A DNA stretch of 64,000 bases. Source: Calycina herbarum (lineage: Eukaryota > Ascomycota > Leotiomycetes > Helotiales > Pezizellaceae). Shown here piece after piece: positions 9,764-21,840 of this stretch (the first letter of the stretch is position 1; every line of letters begins with the position of its first letter). The translations under genes and the position numbers were made by a program. The DNA is taken from the NCBI GenBank assembly GCA_001414485.1, contig LLEY01000173.1:1-64000 (forward strand), in the 5' to 3' direction. The notes under the pieces were generated by a model. It made no database searches. It worked only from the letters and a program-made list of their open reading frames with translations, and was not told the origin of the DNA.

Positions 9764-12700
9764 ATGAGTTGGAAGGAAAAGTTCACGAGCTTCGATGTCG
9801 GTTCCCCTGATCCTTTGCTAGGCAAGATGGGGTCTGAAGGTGGTAATTCGAAACGTGGGTATGAGTGTGAGCTGCCTCCAAGTAGGTTGTGCATTATTTG
9901 TTCTTGTTTCTATTCTTGAAGGTCCGATTAGGTGTTGCGGTTGTATGGGAACCGGAAGGGCCTGTGTGAGTTAAACTATGTGTTTAACTGTCTACTTAGC
10001 ATCATCTTCCTGTGATGTGACTCTTGAGTCGAACTTGTGTTGGTTCCAGACTTGTTCAATTGACCCGCTACGAGAATTAGATTCTATTTATTCTTCTCAG
10101 AAACTAATTTTCCTGGACAGATCCTCAGACCAACCAAGCTATAAAGAAGGTCTCCTCGTTGACACCCAACGAGATCAGAATAGCGCAGATCTACAATAAA
10201 ATGTTGGAGCCGCAACGTAAAAGGTGGGAGGAGGAGCGTAAAATGTGGGAGGGGGATCGTAAAACGTGGGAGGAGGAGAGCAAGACGTGGAGTACGAGAT
10301 TCGACCAAAGAACAAAGGTCGTCGATCATTACTTTGAGGATAATGGGAAGCTTGGCGACAAAATATCAAGTTTGGAGGAACTTTTAGGGCGGAACAATGA
10401 GGACAAACGAAAACTCGACGACAAACTTTCAACCTTGCGAGAAAAGTTAGCCCGGGAAAAAGAAGAACGTCAGAGGGAGAGAGAAGAGTATGAGACGGCT
10501 GCCAGAATTGCTGAGGAGAAGAGTCGAAAGTGGACAGAGGTGGTCGAGACACTTCGCAAAGAAGTTTCGATATTGCAAGAAGCTTTGGGTTCGGAAGAAA
10601 CTGGGCGAGAAGTGGAAAAAGAAGAATCTGCAACCGCTCTCCGAACGACCGAGGAGAAGAACGAGGAATTGATGGAGGAAAATCGGAGTCTAAAAGATGA
10701 GATATCGACACTACAGGGAGTTTTATTACTGGACAAGAAAGCTCGGCAAAAAGAAGCAGATCAGTCTGCAGCGGCTGTCCGAGTTGCTGACACCAAGAGT
10801 CAGGAATTGGCGAGGGAAAAGAAGAAAAAGGACGAAATAATTTTCGCTCTTGAAACCAAACTCAAAGAAGCTCAGAAGAGGCGCGAGCGTCAACTGGAAG
10901 AGAAGAACACGAGCAGTGCCAACAGGGAAAGAGCTCTGGGAGAGGAGATCAGTGCGCTTGAAGTGGAACTACAACGATCACGCGTCCATGTCGAAGAAAG
11001 CCACGAGACTCAGACTAGGATCCGCGAGCTTGAGCAGGAACTTCAAGATTTAAAAGCCCAGATCAAAGACAAAGACAAGACGTATAGTGTTGTTTTAGCA
11101 AGTCGCAATAAGTGGAAAGACAACTATAATTTCAGATACGAGACTTTTTGCAAGGAAAAAGAGTCGGACACCCGAGCGGCAGTGGAGAGAACAACGGCAT
11201 CTCTGAAAAGTACGCACGAGAACGATATTCGAGAAGCAGTCACTTCAGCGGTCTTAAAGGTCAGAGGAGAAAGGAAGGGAGAGGCGGAGAAGGAGAAGGA
11301 GGAGGCAATCTCGGAAGCGCTTTCGCGAGAAAATTTGCGTTTTTCGAAGATCAATGCTGAAAGAGAATCAATAGCCAATGCCGAGAAGCAGAGAGCAGTA
11401 TCAGAAGCAGTTTCAGCGACAGAAGAGAAGGCTAGGATTGAGAGGGAAAGGGACTTGCAATACAACCAATCACTACAACACAAACAGTCTCAAATCAATA
11501 CCGCTTATCAGAACCTCACGAAGTCCAAGGAAGAAGCTGATTACAGTCTTGTCACAAGATCAAGGGAGCTTTACAATACAAAATCACAGCTTTCTGCGTT
11601 GACTGAGAAGTGCCATGTGCTGGAACAGAAGCTCCAAGATTCTGCATCCAAGACCAAAGAGCATGAATTCGCGGCGACAATCGAGAGATTGGAAGCAGAC
11701 CTCAAAGAGAAATCAGCAAAAATTATCTCTTTGGATGCCGAACAGGGGGCAAGATCACTCTATCTCGAGAAGCTTCGAGATGAGCGAACTGCTTTCCTGG
11801 ATAATCTAGAGAGGCAGAAAAGGGCAAACTCGTCTCTCACGAAGACTCTCTCAAGTCGAGAAGCTGAACTTGAAACCAAGACAAGCGAATTAAGAGAGTT
11901 CGAACAGAAGTGCGATAGTCTCACGGAGGCTTTGGAGACCCAGAAAAAAGAAAACGATAGGCTTGCCACTGAACTTTTCAGTCAAAAGAGTCTTTTGTAT
12001 GAGAGGGGAGCAGAGTTGAATCAGGTTTCAAGAACCAACGATGAACTCACACAGATCGTATCAAACCAAAGAGATGCAACGGCCAGGCACTATACTGAGA
12101 TGGGCAGCCAAAAGACGCTTCTGGATGAGACGTTGACAAAGTTAGTTCGGGTTTCAGGCATCAAGGACGAACTCGCACAAACCCTGGGACACCAGAAAGA
12201 AGAAAATGCTAGACTTATCGCCGAGATTTCTAGTCAAAAGTCTCATCTAGATGAGTTAACTGCAATGTTGAATCGGGTTTCAGGCACCGAGGATGATCTC
12301 ACACAAACCCTAGGACACCAGAAAGAAGAAAATTCTAGACTTATCGTCGAGCTTGCTAGTCAAAAGACTCAAACTACCAGGCTCTCTTCTGAGCTTTTCA
12401 CAAAAGACGCTCTTTTAAAAAAGACGTATGAAAGGTTCATTGAAGCCTGCAACACTAGGAACAAACTGTCATCAACCTTGGAATGTCAGAGGAAAATTTC
12501 CACTGCTGAACTTTCCAGTCAAAAAGCTCTTCTACACGAGACGTATGAAAGGCTGGCTCAGGTTTCGAACACCAAGGACGAGCTCCTTGGCCAAAATAAA
12601 CAACTCACAGGGACTGCCAACCACCAACATGCCAAATTATCGACACACATCGATCGAATAGGTGCTCTGACCGCGAAAGTTCAGGAACTCGAACAGTCTA

Positions 12701-13680
12701 ACAGGAAGTTGTTGAAATCTGAATCCCAGCTGGAGGTACAACTTTACGATCTTCGACATATGGAGCCGCCCCTTTCTGGTCGTGAATTAAATGCGATAGC
12801 TGTCAAAGACCAAGCACTTATAGCGATTGTGGACTTGTCCAAAACCGTTGCGGAGTTACAGGAACGCTTGCAAAGATTTCGAAACGAGGGAAAGGGTTCG
12901 GAGAACGGTTCTGGACATACTTTAGGAGGAGGGAGTGTCGATATGGATGCTCAAAGGGATCAAGTAACTTCGACGTCTGAAGAACAGCCCAATGAGAACG
13001 TGGTCACTGGGATGAAGTTCAAGCTATGCAATGTTCGCATTGCGTCTGTGGTAATGGAAGAGCTGGATCAAATGGGAGAAAACCAAGGAGAAAACAGAGA
13101 AGCCCTCCCACAAGTAACAGACTTGAAATCATACCGTTATCCAGTATGCGATTGCCACCCAGAACTACTTCGCGATCTACCAGAAGATAACGTCACTATC
13201 ATGCTTGATGAGTGCGCAAGGAAATGCCCTTACTGTGGCAGAGAGGCGAAGATGGCAGGGCAAGTTCGCAAACACATCAATCGCTCTGTCTGTCACCCAG
13301 GTCGAAATATTCTTTTGGGAGGACGATTTATGTAAGAAGAATTGATCCGCAAAATGACTCAACGTTCATATTCGCTGACACTTTTCTTTTCTTGTAGTCA
13401 ACATTCATGGACACCACGAGATCTCCAAGTTGGTCCAGAGACACCAACCGCAGAGCAAAGCGGACAAATACCCGATGCAGAGGTTGAGTCTGTGGTGGAT
13501 GAAGAGGAAGCAGAAAATATTCAAAGGGAAGATAACGGTGGGGTATTTGATGAAGTAAACAAACCGGGCTTTCCAAGAGCAAAATATCCCAATATCTGCC
13601 AAACCCCATTTGTAGAACGACCCAGGCAAGTACCTGATTGGAGAACCGAGCATGTGCTGCTGGAGGAGGGGAGCCACGAA

Positions 13681-13712
<32 letters not shown>

Positions 13713-14262
13713 ATATGATGACGACAGCGGTGAAGAACATTCACAAGATCTCACAAACAAGGCAGCAAGTGCTCTAGAGCTTCTCCCTATATCAACCGCT
13801 AGCTATCAGCAAAGTCGACAAAACACCAGAAGATCACGTATCGTATCCCACGCCCAAAGTGAATCTTCCTCAAACAAAGAACGCGATCGCATATGCTCTC
13901 CACCCTCATATCCAACTACACCTTCTCCAGAAACCTACGAGCCCGAAGATTCTTCGCCCATAAGCCACACACGAGGTCAGCGACCCAACTACAACCTGAA
14001 ATATCTTAGTGCACGAGCTCAGAACAAGAAAACCCCCAGACGTTCTGCCAAAAGAAGGGTGAGAGAAACCGATGAGGTGGAAGAAGTTACAATTCCTTTA
14101 GCAACTCGGAGTAAACGAACAGAATTGGAAGAGTCACCAAGCCCTTTAATGACGAGGAAGAGAGGAAGAGAGGCAGACGAGTCCCCTGCGAAAGGGGTTA
14201 AGCGACGAAAGAGGAATGTGAAACCCAGGTCGAGGTTGATTGTGGAGATTGAGAATTTGTGA
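9764..14262 (+). CDS. giant coiled-coil protein with C-terminal C2HC finger
   Basis: Model join(9764..9881, 10121..13331, 13398..14262), 1397 residues. The last intron (66 nt) is clear. The first (239 nt) is inferred: ATG 9764 opens a 39-codon exon ending at a GTAGGT donor, and the acceptor at 10119-10120, with an aactaat branch site, restores frame. Without it the protein starts at ATG 10201. Residues about 60-900 are almost continuous coiled coil. A tandem block (11970-12600) repeats a roughly 40-residue unit with SQKxxLxExL...RVS..KDELxQTL. Near the end of exon 2, CPYCGREAKMAG...HINRSVCH gives C-x2-C-x12-H-x4-C, a likely zinc finger. The C-terminus is acidic, then basic (KRGREAD, KGVKRRKRNVK), possibly a nuclear signal. 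The family is not recognised; a scaffold or tether is plausible. Confidence 0.65.
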
Positions 14263-15595
14263 GATGCGAGGGAGGGAAGAAGTCGTGTGCGCGGATATTT
14301 GTTCTGGTGTGATTTTTGGGCGTTGTTACGGTTGTTACACGAGATTTTCCCTTTGGGATTAACTTTTTGGGGCTCTCCAATGATGTTCATTCTTTATTGG
14401 GTTGGGCTTCTGTCAAGCAACGGCCGGATTTTGCTTTTGGGGCTACCCCTTCTCTTGTAATGGATGACATAGCAAGTACACAAAAGTGCGTTAGCATTAC
14501 AAATACCCCCCCCCCATTTTAAGCTAAGCGAGTGAAGCGGCATAGAATACTGGGATTCTCCATAAATAGGATTTTTGTAAGGTTCGTCTCGAGTCTCGTC
14601 GCGGACGGTACAAACCAGTTCCCCGGTTAGGCACTGCTCGTTTGGCTTTTTGGAGCTACAGGCATCATCCCTATAACGATTTCCCGGAGAGGGACACGAA
14701 AATACGAGTGGCGTTTTACAGTTATCGGATTTCTGAAAAGATGGGGAAGAGTTGTTCCAGGTTTGTGGCACAGTGAGAGGTTCTTTGGGTTTGGATTGAA
14801 TTGTTTTTCCAGAATTATCCCCTCGCCTTCTGGTGGTGAGATATTGTACAAATATAATACATATATACAGTGCTTTTTTGAAATTTACTTTTCCGATACA
14901 TTGCATCTCCTTGTCTCCATATATTCTGCCAAATTTACTACTCGTCTGGTCGTGTTACTCCCCACAAACTTCCCATCACCGCAGTGGACCTTGAGCTTCC
15001 AGACCTCAGATGACGAGGCCAATTTTTATTTGCGAAATGTGACCAACAGGATAACTCAACGATTGTTGAGCATTCTGGGCTACGCCGTTGTGTGTCCATG
15101 CAGTTGTTGGAAGTCACTAAAGTGTCTGACGCTGTATCCTCTTCCCTCTCTTCGAAGCTATCCTTCGACCTCCTCGTTTCGTATCCTTCCCTATCCGTTC
15201 TCTTCACAATATTCGCATTCCTATCATATTGTCCTGGCAACGAAGTACACGACGTGGCGGTGTATCATTGAGATGATGTGTGAATCTCCAATCTTTCGAT
15301 TGGGATGAGGCGTGAGAGCCCTTGCGGATGGAGTGCTCCAATCAGTCGGTAAATATCTCATCGTCGATTCAACACCCGGTCCTCCCCCAAAGGATCCGCT
15401 CATCTTGTCCGTGTGTCGAAAATCGAAATCGAGAGGCCGAAAGAAACAGTAGTTGTCAGTGCCACTGCACTCTGGCCGAACTAAATGTACCACTGGTTGG
15501 ACAAAATTTCAGAAACCACAGATTCCAATTTCAATTCTTTCTCCTCGTTCCTTTTTGAAGTGTAAAAAGTTTCATTGTCGTCGTAATTTGTTGTG
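14263..15595. other. intergenic region, no gene seen
   Basis: These 1.3 kb lie between the 3' ends of two convergent genes. It has a poly-C run at 14510-14517 and short overlapping ORFs on both strands, none with recognisable motifs or consistent splicing. I see no transposon termini. Confidence 0.35.
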
Positions 15596-17239
15596 CTATC
15601 CTCCCCGCCCCATTGCGCCCATAGGGCCACCACCCATGGGGCCAATTGCTTCTTCTTCGTGCCCGCTATACTTCCTTGTGCTGCTTTCGTAGCTATACAC
15701 TCTTTCCACTCTTCCCATCGGGCCAATTCGAACCGTGGCACCCCCCAGGCCCATGGATTCCATCTCTTCGCCGTCTCTTGTGCTTTCCCTCCCTTCCCTT
15801 GAGCTCAGTCTTCTACGACTAGATGAAGGCGTGGAATTTCGATCATCGTCCTTGCTGAGATATGTCGCGGATTGTGATCTTGGATCATCTGTGTTCTGTG
15901 AAGTCGTTGTCCTGGTCCAAGTGTATGACCAACTTCTCCTTCTCCCATTGCAAAAAAGTCTCAAGATTAATGGCCTACATGGAGGCAAACAGGTGGTGAT
16001 TATAGCGACGAAGAGTTCGATTGAGGTCCAGAGGGAGTAGTCGAATCCGTCATCTAAAAAAGACAACGATTAGTTAGAGGGGAGGAGAGGGGATCTGGGT
16101 ATTTACAAGTTCTGTCGGAGGTGACTTGAAGTTTGTAGAGTGCGATAACTCGAAAGATAGAAGCGACACACGTTCTGGGGGTTCTTTAGTTAGCAGCTGT
16201 TTGAATGAAAGTGGTGATGTGGAAAATTTACAAGGCACCCAACCCAATAAGAAACATAACTTGTATTCTATGCCATTTCGGAATATTGAGCTCTTCAATC
16301 CAATTAGTTCTCTGATTTTACCAAGACAACATAGAGGGCACATACCCCATAAATACTTCATCGGCATGATAAACAATGCAATATCACAAAATAAAATCAG
16401 CCCTGACTGAGTGTACAACAATTTCTCCGAGTCCATACAATCGTGATTTGCAAACCGAGTATCGGATCTCCAATAACTGTTGGCTGGCGAACATTGGAAA
16501 ATGATGGTCAAGACAACGGCGGTGGATGCTGTCGCCGTAAAAAATATAAAGGCGTAAATGAGGCGTCGAAAGCGGAGCGACTGATCTTGGAAGACTCGAA
16601 GGTAGAAGGTGAGAACAGAGATGTTCATTGTTCCATGGACGAAGGACAAGCTCCATTGCATCAGCCACAGAACCTGGGTTACAGTTAGAGTCTGCGGTAA
16701 AAGAGAAAAAGAGATCTCTGGGCATACCATAAACATTAATTCAAGGTCTTCAAATGGAATGTCCGACTGATGTTTCCAGCTTCCTAATTCCAGATCTATT
16801 GAAAAAATTAGATTTGTATACACATTGCTGCGGTGCAACCTACATTTTACCCAAATAGCCATATTCGCCAACGCAAGTATCTGAATTGGTTAGCTTGGTA
16901 TCTGACGAAAAGGTTGCTTCCAGCAGCTCAGATTTGATCAGAGAGCCAGTTTAAGCTACATCGGAAGAAGACTCACCCAAGATGCTAACATCCACCAATC
17001 ATCCTGACCAAAGTATTTGCTGATGAAAATGCGAGTATAAAATCGTAAAATTACAACCACGGACGCCAGAGCTACCAAACCAATATCAACAGTCATGAGA
17101 ATCGTTTTTCGATACGAGTAGTCCTGTGATAGATACCGTTTAGCAAGCTGAAAGGACGGAAATGCAGCAATTGGAGAGTTTTTCATACCCCATAATCGAT
17201 ACGGGTGCTATTGTCCATGCCCGGTATCGTGGACGCCAT
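15596..17239 (-). CDS. rhodopsin-domain integral membrane protein (PTH11/SAT5-like)
   Basis: Working model complement(join(15596..16053, 16107..16174, 16261..16673, 16728..16795, 16844..16880, 16977..17147, 17189..17239)), 421 residues. Family hallmarks in order: TVDIGLVALASVVVILRFYTR, GQDDWWMLASW, FVHGTMNISVLTFYLRVF, TIIFQCSPANSYW, a TM ending GLILFCDIALFIMPM, CVASIFRVIALYKLQVTSDRT, and a last TM with TTCLPPCRPLILRLF. The tail is disordered (SSSRRRLSSREGRES; PMGGGPMGAMGRGG). These seven-TM fungal proteins are thought to act as receptors or transporters; ligands are unknown. Two uncertain points: the first intron would be only 41 nt (Met 17186 is an alternative start), and the donor at 16260 removes about ten residues the family usually has. 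Confidence 0.7.
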
Positions 17240-20200
17240 GATTCGACTAGCACGCTGGCAGCACAGCCAGCCAGCAGGTCCGTAGAGAGGCCCCTAAGCT
17301 ATTCCAAAGGTCCTTCCAAATCGATCAATGCTCTCATTGTGCTGCAGAGGAACTTCGGTTCTTCAGAAGACGTCTAGAAGTTGAGGGACGTTGGATCTGC
17401 TTTTTTTCGTAGCCCTTGTCGGTGGGGAAAGGGGGGTTGGGGAGAATTAACAGGGACAAAAGTTTGGGAAGGGGGAGATCGCGTCTTAATACCTGCTGCG
17501 TAGCACTCGGTTCACCGGCTGAGGGCAGGCGAGTATTATGATCAGGGTGAACATGGGCTTGACCTCCTTGCGTTGCATGGAGATCTTGGGAATTTCGGTC
17601 CGCACGGTCATTACGCTTTGGCAGTCAGGGATACCCCCAGGACTGATCGCTGATTTGAGCAGGGCAAAAATGGGTTGGGAATCTTGGGACCTTCGCAAGC
17701 TTGGGTCTGGCTTGGGTGTGGTGGGGCATGGTGGAGTTGCAGCTGGAGTTCTCGTCGCCGGAGGCGAGGAAGAGGGCTCCGGATAGGCATCCGACGCGGA
17801 GCTTGCCAGCAGTGTTGACTTGGAGGGAAAAGATGACTGATGAGGACTGATGAGGACTGATGAAGTAATTAATGCTGATTGACCAGTTGGAACGAGGATG
17901 AGACGATTCTGGGATTGGCATGCTGACCAGTAACGTACTTGACGTTAGGATGGGAAAATGCAAAAGCACGTCTCCAGGATCTCAAGTCTGGGGAACCAGG
18001 GATTGCAATTGCACTTTGTACTCGGCAAGGCTCAAGGCATTTCAAGGGCTCGAGCAAGTCAGGAACCGACCCGACCAGCTAGAATGAAGCTTCGGTCGCC
18101 TGTCAAGCTGTCAAGCTGTCAATCAATGTTCGCTGAAACGGGGCGAGCCGAGCCTTGAAAAGCACTACCCATACGATATTGTGTACTGTACTCGTCCGAG
18201 TACTCCGTACTAGTAGTACTGAGTAGTTTACTCTATACACGTGTTACGAAGTATAGCTTGTGTGCAGTACTGGCGGAGCCGCATAAAAGGTCAGAGCCCG
18301 AAGATGATCGCTTCGTCGCTGCTTCGCCGTGACCGGATGGAGAACGTATTCCACTGTGGAGCTTGAAAGGTCGTCTACAGTGTCGTACTATTTCTGTACC
18401 TCTGCTCTGGAACCTCCAACCTCCTCCAACCTCTTCTTCAAGGTCTGTGGAGAGCGTGCACTTCGACAGCTGCTTATCGTTGCACAACCTCTTCCACCCA
18501 GTAACGCCACTGCGGGTGGGTATATCATGATTCCGGAACAAAACCGCAGCAGAACCATGCCCATGAAGGGCTTTCGGGGCATCCTGAGTCATTGGCGCCT
18601 AAGAGCCGTTTTCCCGTCACTCACATCTGTTTCCTGGCGAACAGCAACTGTGGCCGCATGCGGCAGAAGTTTCAAGCATGTGAACCATGGGAAAGTTGGG
18701 GCCAGGGTCTTCTGGGGAACGTGCCCGGGAAAACTAGTTGCAGCCTTGCAGCCAAACTCTTGCATCGCTGAGATGGTCCCTGGCAAGCCTGTAACCATGA
18801 TTTACCCCTCCATGAAGTGATATTTAGTGGGTATCAATTTGCCCTGCTGCATCCGCCGGAATGGAAGACCAGCCTCCGCCCCAATCATTTCCGCATCAGG
18901 AGGTCATCAATTGCCGTTTCGGAATTTCGAATGTTCGATTGGAACACTCCACCTGTCAGGGGTGAGACTGGAAATTCCCATAAAGACCATAAAATCCTGA
19001 CGGATCGTCGATTCAAAGCATGGCGTTGAGCGCGGGCGCCAAATTTGTCAGGATGTTGAATATTAGCAAAGGGAAAACGCGCTTGAGATTCCGAGATTCG
19101 CCGGTGCCGAGCAAGGAGATGATGGGAAAAGAACATCCTGGAAGAAGGACATTGGAAAGGAATACGATTTTCAGCGCCAAAGAAGATTCGACAATGAAAA
19201 AGACGCCATGCATCGGCTGCAGGCTTGGTATTTCGGAAAGCAAACAGACAGTGCGATCAAAGGAGAAAGGACAACAAGGAATGGACTTTAACGACGACAT
19301 GTCTGCTTAAACCAGTGGTCTCTCGGGGCAAAGCGAGATCCAACAATGTCAAAAGCACCGTATGAAAGTCGGTGAGCCCATGAGATCAACGCGAATGATG
19401 ATACACGGGAAAGAAGCTAGTCGCGTTTGCCACGCGAGCCACGTTCTCGCCTCTTGTGTTGTTGGGCATCAACGAATGAATCGCGTGTTGAAAGTCAATT
19501 CTGCTAAACGATTGCTAAGAACCAATATTCCCTCCAGACCACGTATGAAGAGATTGTTACTGAATGTCTTTTCTGAGTGTGAATTTCAGTTAAAAGTGAA
19601 GTTGGCAACATCAAAAACATCTGTTACAGCACTTGCTTGACTCTGTTTTCCAAAATACTATAGCCGCAGCTGAACCCCTTTCCCCGGTCGTGAGATTATG
19701 AGTGGTGTTCTCATCGGGTGACGCGTCTCAACATTGTGGCACGCTTTAGTGAAGCATGGAGATCCCAACATGAACATGACCATACGCTTAATGGTCTCTC
19801 GGTTCTTCACTTTGGTCACCAATTCTGCTGAGTATCTTGAGTGTTCTTGTGTTTAAACCATTATTGAACTTTTTGTCGCAATGCCTGAGAGCGAGACAGC
19901 GCTTGTCGTCACTTCTCACCTAACTTACGATCAGATATCGGAAATGGAACAAGCCCCATGATATCTCAGTCGGAAACACCATGGACGCGAGAGGTTGTGT
20001 CATGGTTCAACTAAACCAGAATCGTATCCATCAATTAACAGATATCTAGGAGAAACAACATAATTATTCGAGAAGGTCTCGGGTCACTTGGATTAGACTC
20101 TCGCTCTCACCACGTACTTGATTGCATTATCATGTCACTTCTCGTACAGTTATGTTCGTGGAGTGTATGTCGGGTGACGACTGCCTTTTGAGAACCAGGG

Positions 20201-21840
20201 CGCAGCAATTCGCGACTCTTCTAGAGTGTAATCCTCCTATAATTGTTGCTCAAACAAGACAATGAATCGAGTTGGTTATCCTTGAAATCTTGAACGGTGT
20301 ATTCTTTGAGTACTCTTGAAAACAATCGTGGGGAGATTGAATTACTTCGACTGGAGTCACGGATATCTCAAGCCGCCACCCTCCATCTTTCTCAACAACA
20401 CCTGCTCAATTGACTTCTTTTCGGTCTAGGGATGCAATGCACTCTGTATCTCCTGCATAACGAGACCGCCGTGGAGTTCCATAAACAGCATCTATCATAC
20501 TCCAAAGACCTCAGAACTGAAAGCTGGAGCAAGCAGAAGGTTCATCGTGAGTGGATCTGGTGGAGCAGACCTTTGTTTGCAGCAAGAACTGACGGAACAG
20601 ATTAGAGAACACTCGACCGAGATGTTGGAGACTCCGAGTTAATTTAATCTCGTATCTTGTTTCTCTTCAAGTTGTCGTTTCATAAGAGTTCCTTCCGACA
20701 TTGATTCCCGGCACCTTTCCATATCACGTCAAATATTATGGGGCATTGGTAGTCATGAACTGGCTCATATCAAGGTAAAAAGAACACTCCAATTGGCTTC
20801 GCGTTTGGGCCTTCCAAGCCGACTGTTATGTCAGGGATGCGTGAAATGGAGGCCAAGAAACACGGAGGGTGAGCAAGAACCGTGCAGGCCAAAAAATATG
20901 AACTAGAAACATCCATAGCATATCGTGAAGCATTCCAGGCTTCAACGTCATGGTTATTTTAGTACAATGAATTGCTATTTATTCTCGCTGAATGAACCTT
21001 GTTGCTGCGAGAATCCTCTTCCCCCTGTTTTCTGGTGGGCTGACCCTAAGCGAGGTCACGGTGTTAACCAAAACGGGGGAATCAAATTCCCACAAGTTCA
21101 AGCTGTGGTAGCAAGAAAATTTCCTCGGACTTCTCCATGGCTCTGCTTTGGCAAAGGGTGGCCGTTTGAATTATGTTGTTGGATGCTATCTTTATCAATG
21201 CGTTACGTCCAACGGCAAGCCTTGCATCCTGTGATCTCGTTGGTAGAAGGATGTGGCTGTGTAAAGCGTCTCATTCTTTGAGTGTTTTTCTCAAGGTCAC
21301 AAATGCATTAAAATTGCTATCAGATAGATTGTTTCCATATTGAAAGAGGTGGTATTCCCCTCAATAAGAAATTGGGAAAGAAGTGCTGCTCCTGGAGAGG
21401 AAGGTGAGAATCGTCCTCGCAGCAAAAGTTGATCGCTGTCCCCGGTGTGGCTTAAAAATCTACAGGTAACGAGTGCTGTTGTCTATTCGCAATATTCGTT
21501 TTCGACGCTGTCTTGTATCAATATTCTGCATTTCATCAGCCAACCAAACTAAAGAGGCAAGTACCGCAAATTGTGTGTATAAATGGGTGCTATCAACGGG
21601 TTTTGGCTTCAACCGATAATGGAAAATTCTCGTCATTATATCGCGCTATATATCGTATCGCCATCCAACTCTGCGTTGCGTATGTGTCACATTTTACAAT
21701 TTCATGTACTTTGTTCATTTTCAATAATATTTTTTTATACTATCCACATATCGCATCCTTAAATCGTAAAAATCTGTATTAGAAGCTGTTTAGTAAATCG
21801 ACAGGTTTTCAGGTGTTTAAGATTTTCTGTGGTTGTATAA
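17240..21840. other. 4.6-kb region without recognisable genes
   Basis: There are many short ORFs on both strands (longest 163 codons at 18329-18820) but none has family motifs, plausible splice partners or a sustained reading frame. Base composition is ordinary rather than AT-rich, so this is not a RIP-eroded transposon. A short palindromic cluster built from agtact/gtactc units lies at 18185-18232. It could be an unusually long promoter for a neighbour, a non-coding RNA locus or decayed coding sequence. Confidence 0.3.
18185..18232. repeat. agtact/gtactc palindrome cluster
   Basis: Several overlapping palindromic hexamers (gtactc, gagtac, agtact) are packed into under 50 bases (for example gagtactccgtactagtagt). 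A similar but degenerate run appears inside the transposable element at 46229-46312. The function is unknown; it may be a relic of a repeat shared by both loci. Confidence 0.35.

Noticed and set aside
10159..10200. Start of the coiled-coil frame at 10159, of the SNG1-like frame at 33413, and of the C2H2 frame at 48257
   Set aside because: The codon at each position is TTG, not ATG; nuclear fungal genes start at ATG, so downstream ATGs (or an upstream exon for the first) were used.
13660..13760. GAAGAAGAA run in the coiled-coil gene as a microsatellite hotspot
   Set aside because: It simply encodes a polyglutamate stretch in an acidic domain; common and not informative by itself.
18329..18820. 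163-codon ORF in the gene-poor region
   Set aside because: No domain, no splice partner, and overlapping open frames on the other strand; length is within chance for non-AT-rich DNA.
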